Shown: one piece after another, positions 33,641 to 42,029 of the stretch
How positions within the stretch are numbered: the stretch's first letter is position 1
Layout: each line of letters opens with the position of its first letter
Source of the DNA: Deferribacter autotrophicus
GTDB lineage: Bacteria; Chrysiogenota; Deferribacteres; Deferribacterales; Deferribacteraceae
DNA length: 64,000 bases
Direction: 5' to 3'
NCBI RefSeq assembly: GCF_008362905.1
Contig: NZ_VFJB01000008.1
Coordinates: forward strand, 62,001 to 126,000
Notes under the pieces: model-generated
The model's input: the letters and a program-made list of their open reading frames with translations, nothing else
What the model was told of the DNA's origin: nothing
Databases searched by the model: none
Translations under genes and position numbers: made by a program

Positions 33641-34597
33641 TCATATACTTCTTAAAAAAGTTTTTATTTTTTCGTATACCTCATCTGCATTTATATCCAT
33701 CATGCATTTAAAGTGTTTTTTGGGGCATTTTGATAAACCATGTATGTGGCAAGGGCGACAGTCAAGAGAATTGTTTTCTATAACATGGGAGTGTTCAAAG
33801 ATAGGGTAAAAACCTAATTCTTTTGTAGTTGAGCCGAAAATAGCAATTGTAGCTGTATTGCAGCCTATACCGATATGCATGGGACCTGAATCTGTTGTTA
33901 TTAAAAGTTTTGCTTTTGCTATAATTGTTATCAGTTCCGTAAAAGTTGTTTTATTTGTGAGATCACAAATATTTTTATGTTTAATATTAAAATTACCGTT
34001 GCCTACAATAGTAATTTTTTCCCCTTTATCAGCTAGTTTTATGGCAAGCTCATCAAAATGAGGCCATTCTTTAGTTTTTTTACTAGCAAAGGGGTGGATA
34101 ACAATTGTATCTTCTTTTTGACTTATTTTTTTTAGAGTAGGGCGCAAATCTTCGATAGTATCGATTTCTACAGGCAGTATTTTATTTACAGCATCATAAT
34201 ACTTTTCAACCACATGTTTTTCCAATGAGTTTTTAAATAGACGAAATTTGACAAACATTCTTCTTTTAAACGAATCCTTTTTATAAGAACTTATTTCTGA
34301 TGGAGAAAAAATCTTTAGAAAAAAAGTCCTTAAATTACTATGCAGATCAAATATGTAGTCGTAATCATTGATATTGTCCTGTATAAATTTTAGATATTCA
34401 AAAAGAGAGCTTTTTCTGTCTATTGATAAAATTTTTTTAATTTCAGGTCTTGAAGCTATTAAATCTTCAAATCCTTTAGCTGTTAAAAAGTGAATTTCAT
34501 ATTCAGGATATTGTTTATGAAAAAGGTTTATTACTCCAGTGGTTAGAATTATATCTCCAATTGATGAAAATCTTACGAAAAGTACTTTCTTACCCAT
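33641..34597 (-). CDS. Glycosyltransferase family 9 (heptosyltransferase-like)
   Basis: 318 residues. The N-terminal KVLFVRFSSIGDIILTTGVI and the C-terminal TTDSGPMHIGIGCNTATIAIFG are diagnostic of ADP-heptose:LPS heptosyltransferases (GT9). The C-terminal Cys-rich end (DCRPCHIHGLSKCPKKHFKCM) is shared with the adjacent paralogue. It probably adds a heptose to the lipid A-core oligosaccharide at the inner face of the inner membrane. It overlaps the upstream paralogue by 8 bp. Which heptose position it acts on cannot be told. Confidence 0.88.
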   Translation of the reverse strand: MGKKVLFVRFSSIGDIILTTGVINLFHKQYPEYEIHFLTAKGFEDLIASRPEIKKILSIDRKSSLFEYLKFIQDNINDYDYIFDLHSNLRTFFLKIFSPSEISSYKKDSFKRRMFVKFRLFKNSLEKHVVEKYYDAVNKILPVEIDTIEDLRPTLKKISQKEDTIVIHPFASKKTKEWPHFDELAIKLADKGEKITIVGNGNFNIKHKNICDLTNKTTFTELITIIAKAKLLITTDSGPMHIGIGCNTATIAIFGSTTKELGFYPIFEHSHVIENNSLDCRPCHIHGLSKCPKKHFKCMMDINADEVYEKIKTFLRSI

Positions 34598-35624
34598 TAA
34601 TCACCTTTAAAAATGCGTTGTAAACTTCTTCTGGACTGATATCAAGCATACATTTAAAATGTTTTTTAGGACATTTTTTACCCCCGTGCAGTCCGCAGGG
34701 ACGACAATCTAACCCTTTGTTTTCAACTACAATGCTTTTATCATCATAGGGGTAAAAACCAAGCTCTTTTACAGTAGGCCCAAAAATAGCCACAACAGGC
34801 TTATTGTGGGCTACACTTATGTGAAGGGGAGCACTATCATTTGAAATAAGCAGATCCACAGATTTTATCCACGTGGATAATTCTAAAATCGATGTTTTGC
34901 CTGCTAAATTTATAAATGGTGTGGAAGTATAAGTTTTAATTTTATTAACCACTGGAATTTCATTTTTGGATGCAAAAATTATGGGTATATAATTATTTTT
35001 ATATAATTTTTCGATGAGCTTTGAAAAATATTCTGCAGGCCACATTTTTGTAGGCCACACACTCGCTGGAGCTATTCCCACAATTTTTCTATTTGGAAAT
35101 GAAGCTTTCAAAAATTTTTTAATTTTTATGTATAATATGTCATCATAAGAAACTTCTGGTTTTCCGGCAATTTTCTTAATCTCTTGAAAGTTAATATTTT
35201 TTAGAAGTGGTTTGAGTAGCAATAGGTTTCTTTCCACTTCATGTAAGCTCATATCTCGATTGATAGTTTTTGTGTATAAAAATGATAGGGTAGATTCTTT
35301 AAAAGAGATAGATTTATTAGGATTTGCAAAATAATTTATTAATGTGCTTCTTAAAGATTTGTGACAGGAGATAATCAAATCAAAATTTTTTTCTTTTAAT
35401 TTTTTTGCAAAACGGAATAAATTCCTCACCCCTTTTTCAGTTTTTCTTTTATCGAAGATTATTACTTCATCAATAAATTTTAAATTTTTGAAAAGAGGTG
35501 CACTTTCTGGTCTTACACAAAAATCAATCTTACTGTCAGGATAAAAATGTTTTAATGCTTTTATGAGAGGGGTTGTTAGAATGGAATCACCAATAAAAGA
35601 TGGATTAAATACAAGTATTTTCAT
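34590..35624 (-). CDS. Glycosyltransferase family 9, heptosyltransferase II-like
   Basis: 344 residues from the ATG at 35624, where the canonical KILVFNPSFIGDSILTTPLI begins; an upstream start adding 12 residues is possible. Conserved segments include PASVWPTKMWPAEYF and ISNDSAPLHISVAHNKPVVAIFG, and a Cys-rich C terminus (DCRPCGLHGGKKCPKKHFKCM). The PTKxWP and SNDSGPxH-like blocks place it with WaaF-type enzymes. It overlaps the next GT9 gene by 8 bp. Together they suggest an inner-core LPS assembly operon with two consecutive heptose additions. Confidence 0.87.
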   Translation of the reverse strand: MKILVFNPSFIGDSILTTPLIKALKHFYPDSKIDFCVRPESAPLFKNLKFIDEVIIFDKRKTEKGVRNLFRFAKKLKEKNFDLIISCHKSLRSTLINYFANPNKSISFKESTLSFLYTKTINRDMSLHEVERNLLLLKPLLKNINFQEIKKIAGKPEVSYDDILYIKIKKFLKASFPNRKIVGIAPASVWPTKMWPAEYFSKLIEKLYKNNYIPIIFASKNEIPVVNKIKTYTSTPFINLAGKTSILELSTWIKSVDLLISNDSAPLHISVAHNKPVVAIFGPTVKELGFYPYDDKSIVVENKGLDCRPCGLHGGKKCPKKHFKCMLDISPEEVYNAFLKVING

Positions 35625-35682
35625 GAAGTGTGATAATAAGGAAAATTTTTTTGAAATCAAGGGGAAAAGCTGTGCCCCATAG

Positions 35683-35835
35683 TACGTAACGCGTGATGCG
35701 TGATACGTGAAGCGTGATCAGTAAAGAGTTAATAGTGAAACGCATTATGGTTGCCACCTCTTACGTGTCAAGGTATTTATATCACGAGTCACGCGTTACG
35801 CATCACATGTTACGTATAACGCTTCACGTGTTACG
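35683..35835. repeat. CGTAACGCGT-type intergenic inverted repeat, copy A
   Basis: The left part (35683-35720) is built from units such as CGTAACGCGT and GATGCGTGATACGTGA. The right part (35781-35835) holds the reverse complements ACGCGTTACGCATCAC and CGCTTCACGTGTTACG. A hairpin with a central loop of about 60 bp can form. The 10-mer CGTAACGCGT recurs at 38251, 38293 and, inverted, 35791 and 38329. It lies between the LPS operon and the DsrE gene. Confidence 0.7.
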
Positions 35836-35840
35836 ACCTT

Positions 35841-36161
35841 TTAAAAGGTGAGGACTTCGTATCCTTCTTTTATAAGATTTGATATAAATTCTCCGACATA
35901 TATCACTTTTGCTCCTTTTTCCTCGAGTTTTTCAGAGATTCCTTTTTGATCAGCAACAAATTTACAATAAACAGGTTCTACATGTTCTTGCAGTGTCTTA
36001 AAAAGCTCTTCATCTTCTAACAATAATTTTTCAGCTTGTCCAAAAATTACAAATTTAACATCTTCTACCCAGCCGTATTTTTTTGCATTAATACCATACG
36101 TAATGCCAGGCTCAAGAAGTTCTTTCTTACCGGAAGCTAACCAAATCAATATTTTAGCCAT
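35841..36161 (-). CDS. DsrE-family protein
   Basis: 106 residues. The pattern KILIWLASGK, NAKKYGWVEDVKFVIFGQAEKLLLEDEEL, CKFVADQKGISEKLEEKGAKVIYVGEFISNLIKEGYEVLTF is that of small DsrE/DsrF-like proteins. A cysteine is present (VYCKFVAD) at the usual position of the potential sulfur-accepting Cys. Members take part in sulfur-relay or have unknown roles. A single gene with a strong GGAGG-type site; no sulfur-oxidation genes are adjacent, so the partner is unknown. Confidence 0.8.
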   Translation of the reverse strand: MAKILIWLASGKKELLEPGITYGINAKKYGWVEDVKFVIFGQAEKLLLEDEELFKTLQEHVEPVYCKFVADQKGISEKLEEKGAKVIYVGEFISNLIKEGYEVLTF

Positions 36162-36191
36162 TGATAACCTCCTTCAATTATTTTGCAGAAA

Positions 36192-36830
36192 TTATCCTTT
36201 AATGTAAAAAAACATTAATAAAAAATGTGTGAAACTTCCTATCAACACAAATAGATGAAAAATCTCATGAAATCCAAGAACGTCTTGTAAAATATTCGGT
36301 TTTTTAACAGCATAAATAACAGCACCAACTGTATAAAAAATTCCGCCTAATACTAATAAGAAAAAAGCATTAGGAGGTAAAGAAGTATATAAAGGATAAA
36401 TTGCTACAATTGCAGTCCATCCCATGAGAAGATAATTTGCCGTAGAAAGATTACGAGGAATATTTTTAAATAAGATTTCAATTAATATCCCGATTATAGC
36501 TATTATCCAAACAGTTACAAATATGGAAATACCCCATTTTTTTTCTAATACAATGAGAGATATTGGAGTATAAGAAGCTGCAATGAAAATATAAATCATA
36601 ATATGATCAATCTTTTTGAGAAGAAAAATCAATTTTTCTTTATTGGTAATGGAGTGAAAAATAAAACTTGATGTAAAAGATAAAAACATTCCCAATGCGT
36701 AAATAGAAAAAGCAATTTTTTTATAAAAAGGTAAGTTATCACTAACTAGTAAATAAAAACTTGCAATACTGAAGAGAGAGCCAATCAAATGTGTAACTGC
36801 ATTGACCGGCTCTCTTATTTTTAACTTCAT
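36192..36830 (-). CDS. Hemolysin III / PAQR family membrane protein
   Basis: 212 residues from ATG 36830 (an in-frame TTG lies 6 bp upstream). Seven membrane helices and the PAQR metal-site residues are visible: VNAVTHLIGS near the start, SFIFHSI after the second helix, and HEIFHLFVLIGSFTHFLL at the end. Bacterial members are called hemolysin III or YqfA and are thought to be membrane hydrolases or receptors; real haemolytic activity is unlikely. It sits 2 bp after the cytochrome gene and is the last gene of a three-gene leftward operon. Confidence 0.88.
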   Translation of the reverse strand: MKLKIREPVNAVTHLIGSLFSIASFYLLVSDNLPFYKKIAFSIYALGMFLSFTSSFIFHSITNKEKLIFLLKKIDHIMIYIFIAASYTPISLIVLEKKWGISIFVTVWIIAIIGILIEILFKNIPRNLSTANYLLMGWTAIVAIYPLYTSLPPNAFFLLVLGGIFYTVGAVIYAVKKPNILQDVLGFHEIFHLFVLIGSFTHFLLMFFYIKG

Positions 36831-36832
36831 AA

Positions 36833-37120
36833 TCAATTATTTTTTTTACCAAACTCTTTTACGAGATAGTTTAGTATTATTTTATATTCTTTATTATTGA
36901 GATTTGCTCCATTTTTTTGCATTTTATCCATTATGGAAATCCATTCTAATCTTGTAAGTCTTTTATCTTTAACGACTTCAAATGTATGATGACATTTTGA
37001 ACATTTTTCTTCAGCAAGTTGTTTTGGTGAAAGAACAGCAGTTTTTGAAGAAAAAACTGCGTATAATACACCAAACATCACAATAAATAAGATAAACACT
37101 ATAAACGGTTTATTTTTCAT
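36833..37120 (-). CDS. Small membrane-anchored c-type cytochrome
   Basis: 95 residues. An uncleaved-looking N-terminal helix (PFIVFILFIVMFGVLYAVF) is followed by one haem-binding motif CSKCH (about residues 40-44). A candidate axial Met is in the segment WISIMDKMQKNG, before the C-terminal helix EYKIILNYLVKEF. It would be a periplasmic electron carrier. Its start overlaps the stop of the foldase gene by 4 bp, so the two are co-translated. Confidence 0.82.
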   Translation of the reverse strand: MKNKPFIVFILFIVMFGVLYAVFSSKTAVLSPKQLAEEKCSKCHHTFEVVKDKRLTRLEWISIMDKMQKNGANLNNKEYKIILNYLVKEFGKKNN

Positions 37121-38061
37121 AAGTATTTCTCAATTTTATCACTCTTACGCCATTCTTTTATTTTGTTTTGAATCGTTTCCTCTAATTTATTATCTGCTAA
37201 CAACTTAGCAATTTGCTCTTTAACTTCTTCATAAGTTAACGTTTTTCCTTTTTTATTTTCTACTACTTTTAAAATATGATAACCAAATTGTGATTTAAAT
37301 GGTTTGCTGATTTTTCCTGTTTCCGTAGCAAAAGCTACTTTTTCAAACTCTGGAACAGTTTTTCCTTTTGTAATAAAGCCTAAATCTCCACCTTTTTGAG
37401 CGGAAGCATCTTCTGAATATTTTTTTGCTAATTCTTCAAAGGATTCACCTTTATTAAGCTTGTTGTAAACCTCATCTATTAGCTTCTTTGCATCTGCATC
37501 GCTTCTTTTTTCTCCGGTTAAAATTATAATATGTTTTACGTGGACACTATCTGTAGTTTTAAATTTATTTATATTCTTATTGTAAAACTCTTTTTTTTCT
37601 ACTTCAGTTACCTTAATATTGCTTTTAATTGCATCAATTTGTTTTCTAACTAGAATATTTTTCCTTATTTTATTTCTTAGTTCTTGTTCAGTTAAATTAT
37701 TTCTTTTTAATGCATCTTGATACTCTTTATCATTATTGAAGCTTGATTTTAAATCAGAAAGCTTTTTATTAATATCTTCTTCAATATCTTTATAAGCAAA
37801 TTTTTCAGAGTGCTGAGCAAGTACTTCTCTATCAATTAATTGATCGAGTATTTTTTCTTTAATTTCTTTGAATTGTGGATTGTTAAAGTCGACACTACTT
37901 GGTGCGATACCGTTTTTTAATAAAATTTCTGCAAAAACTGTGTTTACCTCAGACTCATAAATGGGAGAACCATTTACTTTAGCTACCATTTTGTCTTCAG
38001 CGATAGCAAATACTACTGTTACCAATAGCAACAGAATTGATACAAGTACCTTTTTTACCAT
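37117..38061 (-). CDS. Periplasmic parvulin-type peptidyl-prolyl isomerase (SurA/PpiC family)
   Basis: 314 residues. A signal peptide (VLVSILLLLVTVVFAIA), an N-terminal SurA-like helical domain (about 22-165: VNGSPIYESEVNTVF, LIDREVLAQHSE) and one parvulin domain (about 170-270: VHVKHIIILT, KYSEDASAQKGGDLGFITKG, FGYHILKV), then a short helical end. It isomerises proline bonds and chaperones outer-membrane or secreted proteins. One parvulin domain, rather than two as in E. coli SurA, is common in other phyla. Upstream lies a 332-bp gap with repeats. Confidence 0.9.
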   Translation of the reverse strand: MVKKVLVSILLLLVTVVFAIAEDKMVAKVNGSPIYESEVNTVFAEILLKNGIAPSSVDFNNPQFKEIKEKILDQLIDREVLAQHSEKFAYKDIEEDINKKLSDLKSSFNNDKEYQDALKRNNLTEQELRNKIRKNILVRKQIDAIKSNIKVTEVEKKEFYNKNINKFKTTDSVHVKHIIILTGEKRSDADAKKLIDEVYNKLNKGESFEELAKKYSEDASAQKGGDLGFITKGKTVPEFEKVAFATETGKISKPFKSQFGYHILKVVENKKGKTLTYEEVKEQIAKLLADNKLEETIQNKIKEWRKSDKIEKYL

Positions 38062-38243
38062 AATTTCTCTCCTGATTTAACTTCTCATGCAGTGATGAGT
38101 TTGTTTAACAATATAATGGCATTTCGCAATTTTAAAATCAAGCGAAAAGAAAAAAATATTTTGAGGGGATGCATAATAGAAAGAATTTAAGCTTACAATT
38201 AACTGATACGTAAAGATTTTCCGGATTATGCGCCTTCAGATGC

Positions 38244-38392
38244 CGTAAATCGTAACGCGTAATGCGTAACACGTAATGTGGGAAGCGTGATACGTAACGC
38301 GTAAAGCGTAAATCGCGTTACGGTTGTCACGCGTTACGTGTTACGGTATTATCGTTACGGTTTTTTAGTCATTCTGAGCGAAGTGAAGAATC
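38244..38392. repeat. CGTAACGCGT-type inverted repeat, copy B, plus GTCATTCTGAGCG repeat
   Basis: 38244-38312 is a run of CGTAACGCGTAATGCGTAA-like units, and 38313-38360 carries the inverted units (ACGCGTTACGTGTTACGG). Directly after it, 38368-38392 is GTCATTCTGAGCGAAGTG and GAAGAATC, a short repeat seen across many bacterial phyla. The rest of the gap 38062-38243 holds no gene. The second repeat runs into the stop codon region of the rsmB-like gene. Confidence 0.72.
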
Positions 38393-38393
38393 T

Positions 38394-39530
38394 TTAAACT
38401 AGTTTTTTGAAAATAGCTCCAAAAAATGAATCCATACTATTTTGAGCTGGAGTTGTTTTGAAAAAATCATTGTCAATTAATTGCGAATAATAATTAGGAT
38501 CTAGAAACTCAGATACAGGTATTAGTTCAATTTTATTTTTATATTTGTTTAAAAAATAATCTACTTGCATTTCATTTTCATCTTTTAAGAAGCTGCAAGT
38601 GACGTATACTATATATCCCCCTTTTTTTGCTGCATTTAATGCGTTATCAAAAATATTTTGTTGTAATTCAATTTTCTTTTTTAAGGAACTGTTAGTTGTT
38701 CTTATATTCAAATCCACATCTCGACGCCAAGTTCCAAGTCCAGAACAGGGTGCATCTACTAGTACAACGTCGTAGTAAAAAGGTTTTGGTTTTTTAACAA
38801 TATTTATTTTTGCTTCAGATACTCTTGCCCTTTGTCTTAAAATAGCTAATCTTTTTTTATCAATATCATAAGCATCAATATATACACTGTTGTAAAAATG
38901 GCTTGCTAAAGATAGTGATTTGCCTCCTGCTCCTGCGCAAATATCTAATATATTATTTCCAGGTTTTAAAGGTATTATAAATGTTACAAGCTGACTGGCT
39001 TCATCTTGTATTTCAAAGTATCCTTTTTTAAATTTATCTAGGGCTCTCACATTGATATGGTTATCAAATTGTAATCCGTAAGGTGAAAACTCTGTAAATT
39101 TTAATTCATATTTTTTAAATTTTTTAGAATACTCCAAAAGGAGCTTTTCTCTAGTTGTTTTTAACATATTTGCTCTTATGGTTAATGGTGCACGATTTAA
39201 AAAAAGCTTGAATAGGTCTAAGGAATCAATACTTTTTATAATTTTTTCGGCAATTTCTTCATTAAATCCAAAAGTATTTATCAAGGTGTTTTTATCTAAA
39301 GTAAACTCTTTGGTTTTAAGTTCTGAAATTTCATTAAATGTAACATTGAAATTTTTATTTTTCACATATCCAATAAATCTTATACAATCATATAAAAAAT
39401 CTGTTACTTTTCTTCTTTCTTTAGAACTTAAATTTTGTTCTCTAATAAAATCATCTATTATTTTTCTAGCAAGAATTTTTTCGTGATAAATTCTTTTTAA
39501 AAGAGAATTTATTCCTTCTACCATCTCCAT
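38394..39530 (-). CDS. rsmB: 16S rRNA cytosine-C5 methyltransferase (RsmB/NOL1/Sun family)
   Basis: 378 residues. An N-terminal helical NusB-like region (about 1-130) is shorter than in E. coli RsmB (429 aa). The methyltransferase domain has the SAM motif ILDICAGAGGKSLSLA (about 195-210), the Cys of motif IV DAPCSGLGTWRRD (about 258-270) and the second catalytic Cys in YVTCSFLKDENE (about 310-321). It methylates C967-type positions in the small rRNA. The gene starts 2 bp after the GGDEF gene ends, so it is in an operon with lysS and the GGDEF gene. Confidence 0.88.
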   Translation of the reverse strand: MEMVEGINSLLKRIYHEKILARKIIDDFIREQNLSSKERRKVTDFLYDCIRFIGYVKNKNFNVTFNEISELKTKEFTLDKNTLINTFGFNEEIAEKIIKSIDSLDLFKLFLNRAPLTIRANMLKTTREKLLLEYSKKFKKYELKFTEFSPYGLQFDNHINVRALDKFKKGYFEIQDEASQLVTFIIPLKPGNNILDICAGAGGKSLSLASHFYNSVYIDAYDIDKKRLAILRQRARVSEAKINIVKKPKPFYYDVVLVDAPCSGLGTWRRDVDLNIRTTNSSLKKKIELQQNIFDNALNAAKKGGYIVYVTCSFLKDENEMQVDYFLNKYKNKIELIPVSEFLDPNYYSQLIDNDFFKTTPAQNSMDSFFGAIFKKLV

Positions 39531-39532
39531 AT

Positions 39533-40444
39533 TTATTCTAGATAAGTGTATCTGTTTCTACCGTTATTTTTACTTATATAAAGTGCTTTATCAGCTTTGT
39601 CTAGCATATCTTTAGCAGATTCATAGCTATCTTTAAATTGTGTAAAGCCAGCACTAAATGTAATTTTAAATACAGAATTTTGAAAATCAAAAATATGATT
39701 TGAAATTTTGAACATTAATTTTTCAAGATATTGTTTTGCTCCTTCAAAAAAAGTGTTTGTCAAAATAACGGAAAACTCCTCCCCACCATATCGAGCAATA
39801 ATATCAGATTTTCTTGAGTTAGAAACCAAAATATTTGCAAATTCTTTTAGAACTAAATCACCTGCTAAATGTCCATATGTATCATTTACTTTTTTGAAAT
39901 GATCTATATCGATTATTATTAAAGAAAAGTTTTTACCATATCTTTTAGCTTCTAAGAATGTTTTGTTTAGTGTTTCTTGAAAATAAGCATGGTTGTATAG
40001 TCCTGTAAGTCCATCTCTGATTGCAAGCTGTTCTATTCGTTCTTTTTCTTCTAATACGTTTGTAGAAGCTATGGCAAGATCAAAAATTTTTTCATTTAAC
40101 ATTTGTATATGATTAAGCTTAGACTTTAAACATTTTAAAAGTGAAGATAAAAATAAATGAAAATGTTCATTTTCCAAAAAACTCATATTAATAATAATTG
40201 TGTTTTCATGAGTAATATTTTTTTCAGGTGATTCACTAGTATCATCATACAAAATAATTAATAAGTTTTCTTTTTTTAAAAGTTTCTTTATTATGTTTGA
40301 TAACCAATTGTTATACCTTAAAATAATTATTTCATCGTTTAGTTTTTCTGCTTCATGAATATTTTCTAAGAATTTTAATGATAAGTTTTTAAATACATTA
40401 CTTTCCATTAAAAATTTTTCTAATCCTTCCGTTATTAAATACAT
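39533..40444 (-). CDS. GGDEF-domain diguanylate cyclase
   Basis: 303 residues. The N-terminal roughly 130 residues form an unrecognised domain, followed by a helix and a complete GGDEF domain (about 140-303): DGLTGLYNHAYFQETL, IDIDHFKKVNDTYGHLAGD and RYGGEEFSVIL. The inhibitory site RKSD lies five residues before GGEEF, so product inhibition is expected. It makes c-di-GMP from two GTP and is probably active. Its ATG overlaps the lysS stop (TAATG). c-di-GMP could feed the MshEN domains of the pilus ATPase; this is inference only. Confidence 0.9.
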   Translation of the reverse strand: MYLITEGLEKFLMESNVFKNLSLKFLENIHEAEKLNDEIIILRYNNWLSNIIKKLLKKENLLIILYDDTSESPEKNITHENTIIINMSFLENEHFHLFLSSLLKCLKSKLNHIQMLNEKIFDLAIASTNVLEEKERIEQLAIRDGLTGLYNHAYFQETLNKTFLEAKRYGKNFSLIIIDIDHFKKVNDTYGHLAGDLVLKEFANILVSNSRKSDIIARYGGEEFSVILTNTFFEGAKQYLEKLMFKISNHIFDFQNSVFKITFSAGFTQFKDSYESAKDMLDKADKALYISKNNGRNRYTYLE

Positions 40445-41910
40445 TATACCTCTTCAGGCCTCATATGTGGAAATAGGATTACTTCTCTAATTGAATTTTT
40501 GTTGGTAAATATCATAACTAATCTGTCTATGCCAAGCCCCTGTCCAGCAGTGGGTGGTAGTCCATATTCTAAAGCCCTAATATAATCATTGTCCATCATG
40601 TGAGCTTCTTCATCACCAGCTTCTTTTGCTTCAACTTGTTTTTGAAAACGCTCTTTTTGGTCTATAGGGTCATTGAGTTCGTTAAAACCATTTGCAACTT
40701 CCATTCCTGCTATAAAAAGCTCAAACCTTTCAGTAACTTCAGGATTATTAAATTTTGATTTAGCAAGTGGTGAAACCTCTTTTGGATAATCAATAATAAA
40801 TGTTGGTTGAATCAATTTTTCTTCAACAGTCTTCTCAAAAATTTCAAGGACTATTTTTCCAAGTCCCCAGTTTTTCTCAATTTTAATACCAAGATTTTCA
40901 GCTATCGATTTTGCTTTGTTAAAATCTTTTAAGTCTTCTTTTTTAATATCTGTGTATTTCTCAATTGACTCTTCTAAAGTTAATTTATCCCATGGTGGTG
41001 TTAAATCAATTTCGTAATCACCATAAGTAATTTTAGTAGTACCAAGTACATTTTGGGCAATGGTAGATAACATATTTTCAGTAAATGCCATCTGGTCATA
41101 ATAATCTGCATATGCCATATACCATTCTACCATGGTAAATTCTGGGTTATGTTTTGTTGAAATACCTTCATTTCTGAAATTTTTGTTTATTTCAAAAACT
41201 CTTTCAAGCCCTCCAATAACTAATCTTTTTAAGTAAAGTTCTGGAGCAATTCTCAAATAAAGCGTCATATCAAGAGCATTGTGATGAGTAATGAATGGTT
41301 TTGCAGTTGCTCCACCTGCAATAGGTTGCATCATAGGAGTTTCTACTTCTATAAATTCATTTTCTATAAAATACTTTCTCATTTCCTGAATTATTTTGCT
41401 TCTGGTTATGAAAAGTTCCCTTACATCATCATTTACAATTAAATCCACATATCTTTGTCTATATCTTTTTTCTACGTCTTTTAAACCGTGCCATTTTTCA
41501 GGCAAATCTCTTAATGCCTTTGTCAGGATTTTATAGTTTTCAGCGAAGACAGTTAGTTCTCCTGTTTTAGTTTTAAAAAGGTATCCAGAAACCCCAATAA
41601 AGTCTCCAATATCTGTTTTTTTGAAAACAGTATATTCTTCTTCGCTTAGATCTTTTTTTGAAATATATATCTGAATAACTCCACTTCTATCCTTTATACT
41701 TATAAAGGCAGCTTTACCAAACTCTCTTATTGCCATAGCACGACCTGCAACAGTAACTCTGTACTTTTTATCTAATAATTCGTTGTTTGAGGTATTTATA
41801 TATTTTTCTTTGATAACAGAAATTTTAAATGGAACTTTAAACGAGTTTACATAAGGATTTACACCCATTGCTTTTAAATCATTTAACTTTTCAACTCTGT
41901 GATTATCCAT
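40444..41910 (-). CDS. lysS: Lysyl-tRNA synthetase, class II
   Basis: 488 residues, the standard length. An OB-fold anticodon-binding domain (about 40-150: VTVAGRAMAIREFGKAAFISIKD) is followed by the class II catalytic core with motif 2 (FRNEGISTKHNPEF, about 242-255) and motif 3 (GLGIDRLVM, about 467-475). It charges tRNA-Lys. AGGAG lies in front of the ATG. The 119-bp gap to the divergent mnmA gene must contain both promoters. Confidence 0.97.
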   Translation of the reverse strand: MDNHRVEKLNDLKAMGVNPYVNSFKVPFKISVIKEKYINTSNNELLDKKYRVTVAGRAMAIREFGKAAFISIKDRSGVIQIYISKKDLSEEEYTVFKKTDIGDFIGVSGYLFKTKTGELTVFAENYKILTKALRDLPEKWHGLKDVEKRYRQRYVDLIVNDDVRELFITRSKIIQEMRKYFIENEFIEVETPMMQPIAGGATAKPFITHHNALDMTLYLRIAPELYLKRLVIGGLERVFEINKNFRNEGISTKHNPEFTMVEWYMAYADYYDQMAFTENMLSTIAQNVLGTTKITYGDYEIDLTPPWDKLTLEESIEKYTDIKKEDLKDFNKAKSIAENLGIKIEKNWGLGKIVLEIFEKTVEEKLIQPTFIIDYPKEVSPLAKSKFNNPEVTERFELFIAGMEVANGFNELNDPIDQKERFQKQVEAKEAGDEEAHMMDNDYIRALEYGLPPTAGQGLGIDRLVMIFTNKNSIREVILFPHMRPEEV

Positions 41911-42029
41911 ATACTTTCCACTCCTTTTTGTTATTTTTGAAAATCATTATTGCATTTTTGTTTTTTTTTCAATAGTTATGTTTTGAAAATATATAATAGT
42001 TTGACATAAAAATTAATACAAGGTGAATT

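Noticed and set aside
35683..38360. CRISPR-like array
   Set aside because: The CGTAACGCGT units have no regular spacers and occur in inverted orientation; no cas genes are present.
41911..42029. Promoter of mnmA with TATAAT at 41993-41998
   Set aside because: The -10 is good but no acceptable -35 lies at 16-18 bp, so it was not listed as a feature.
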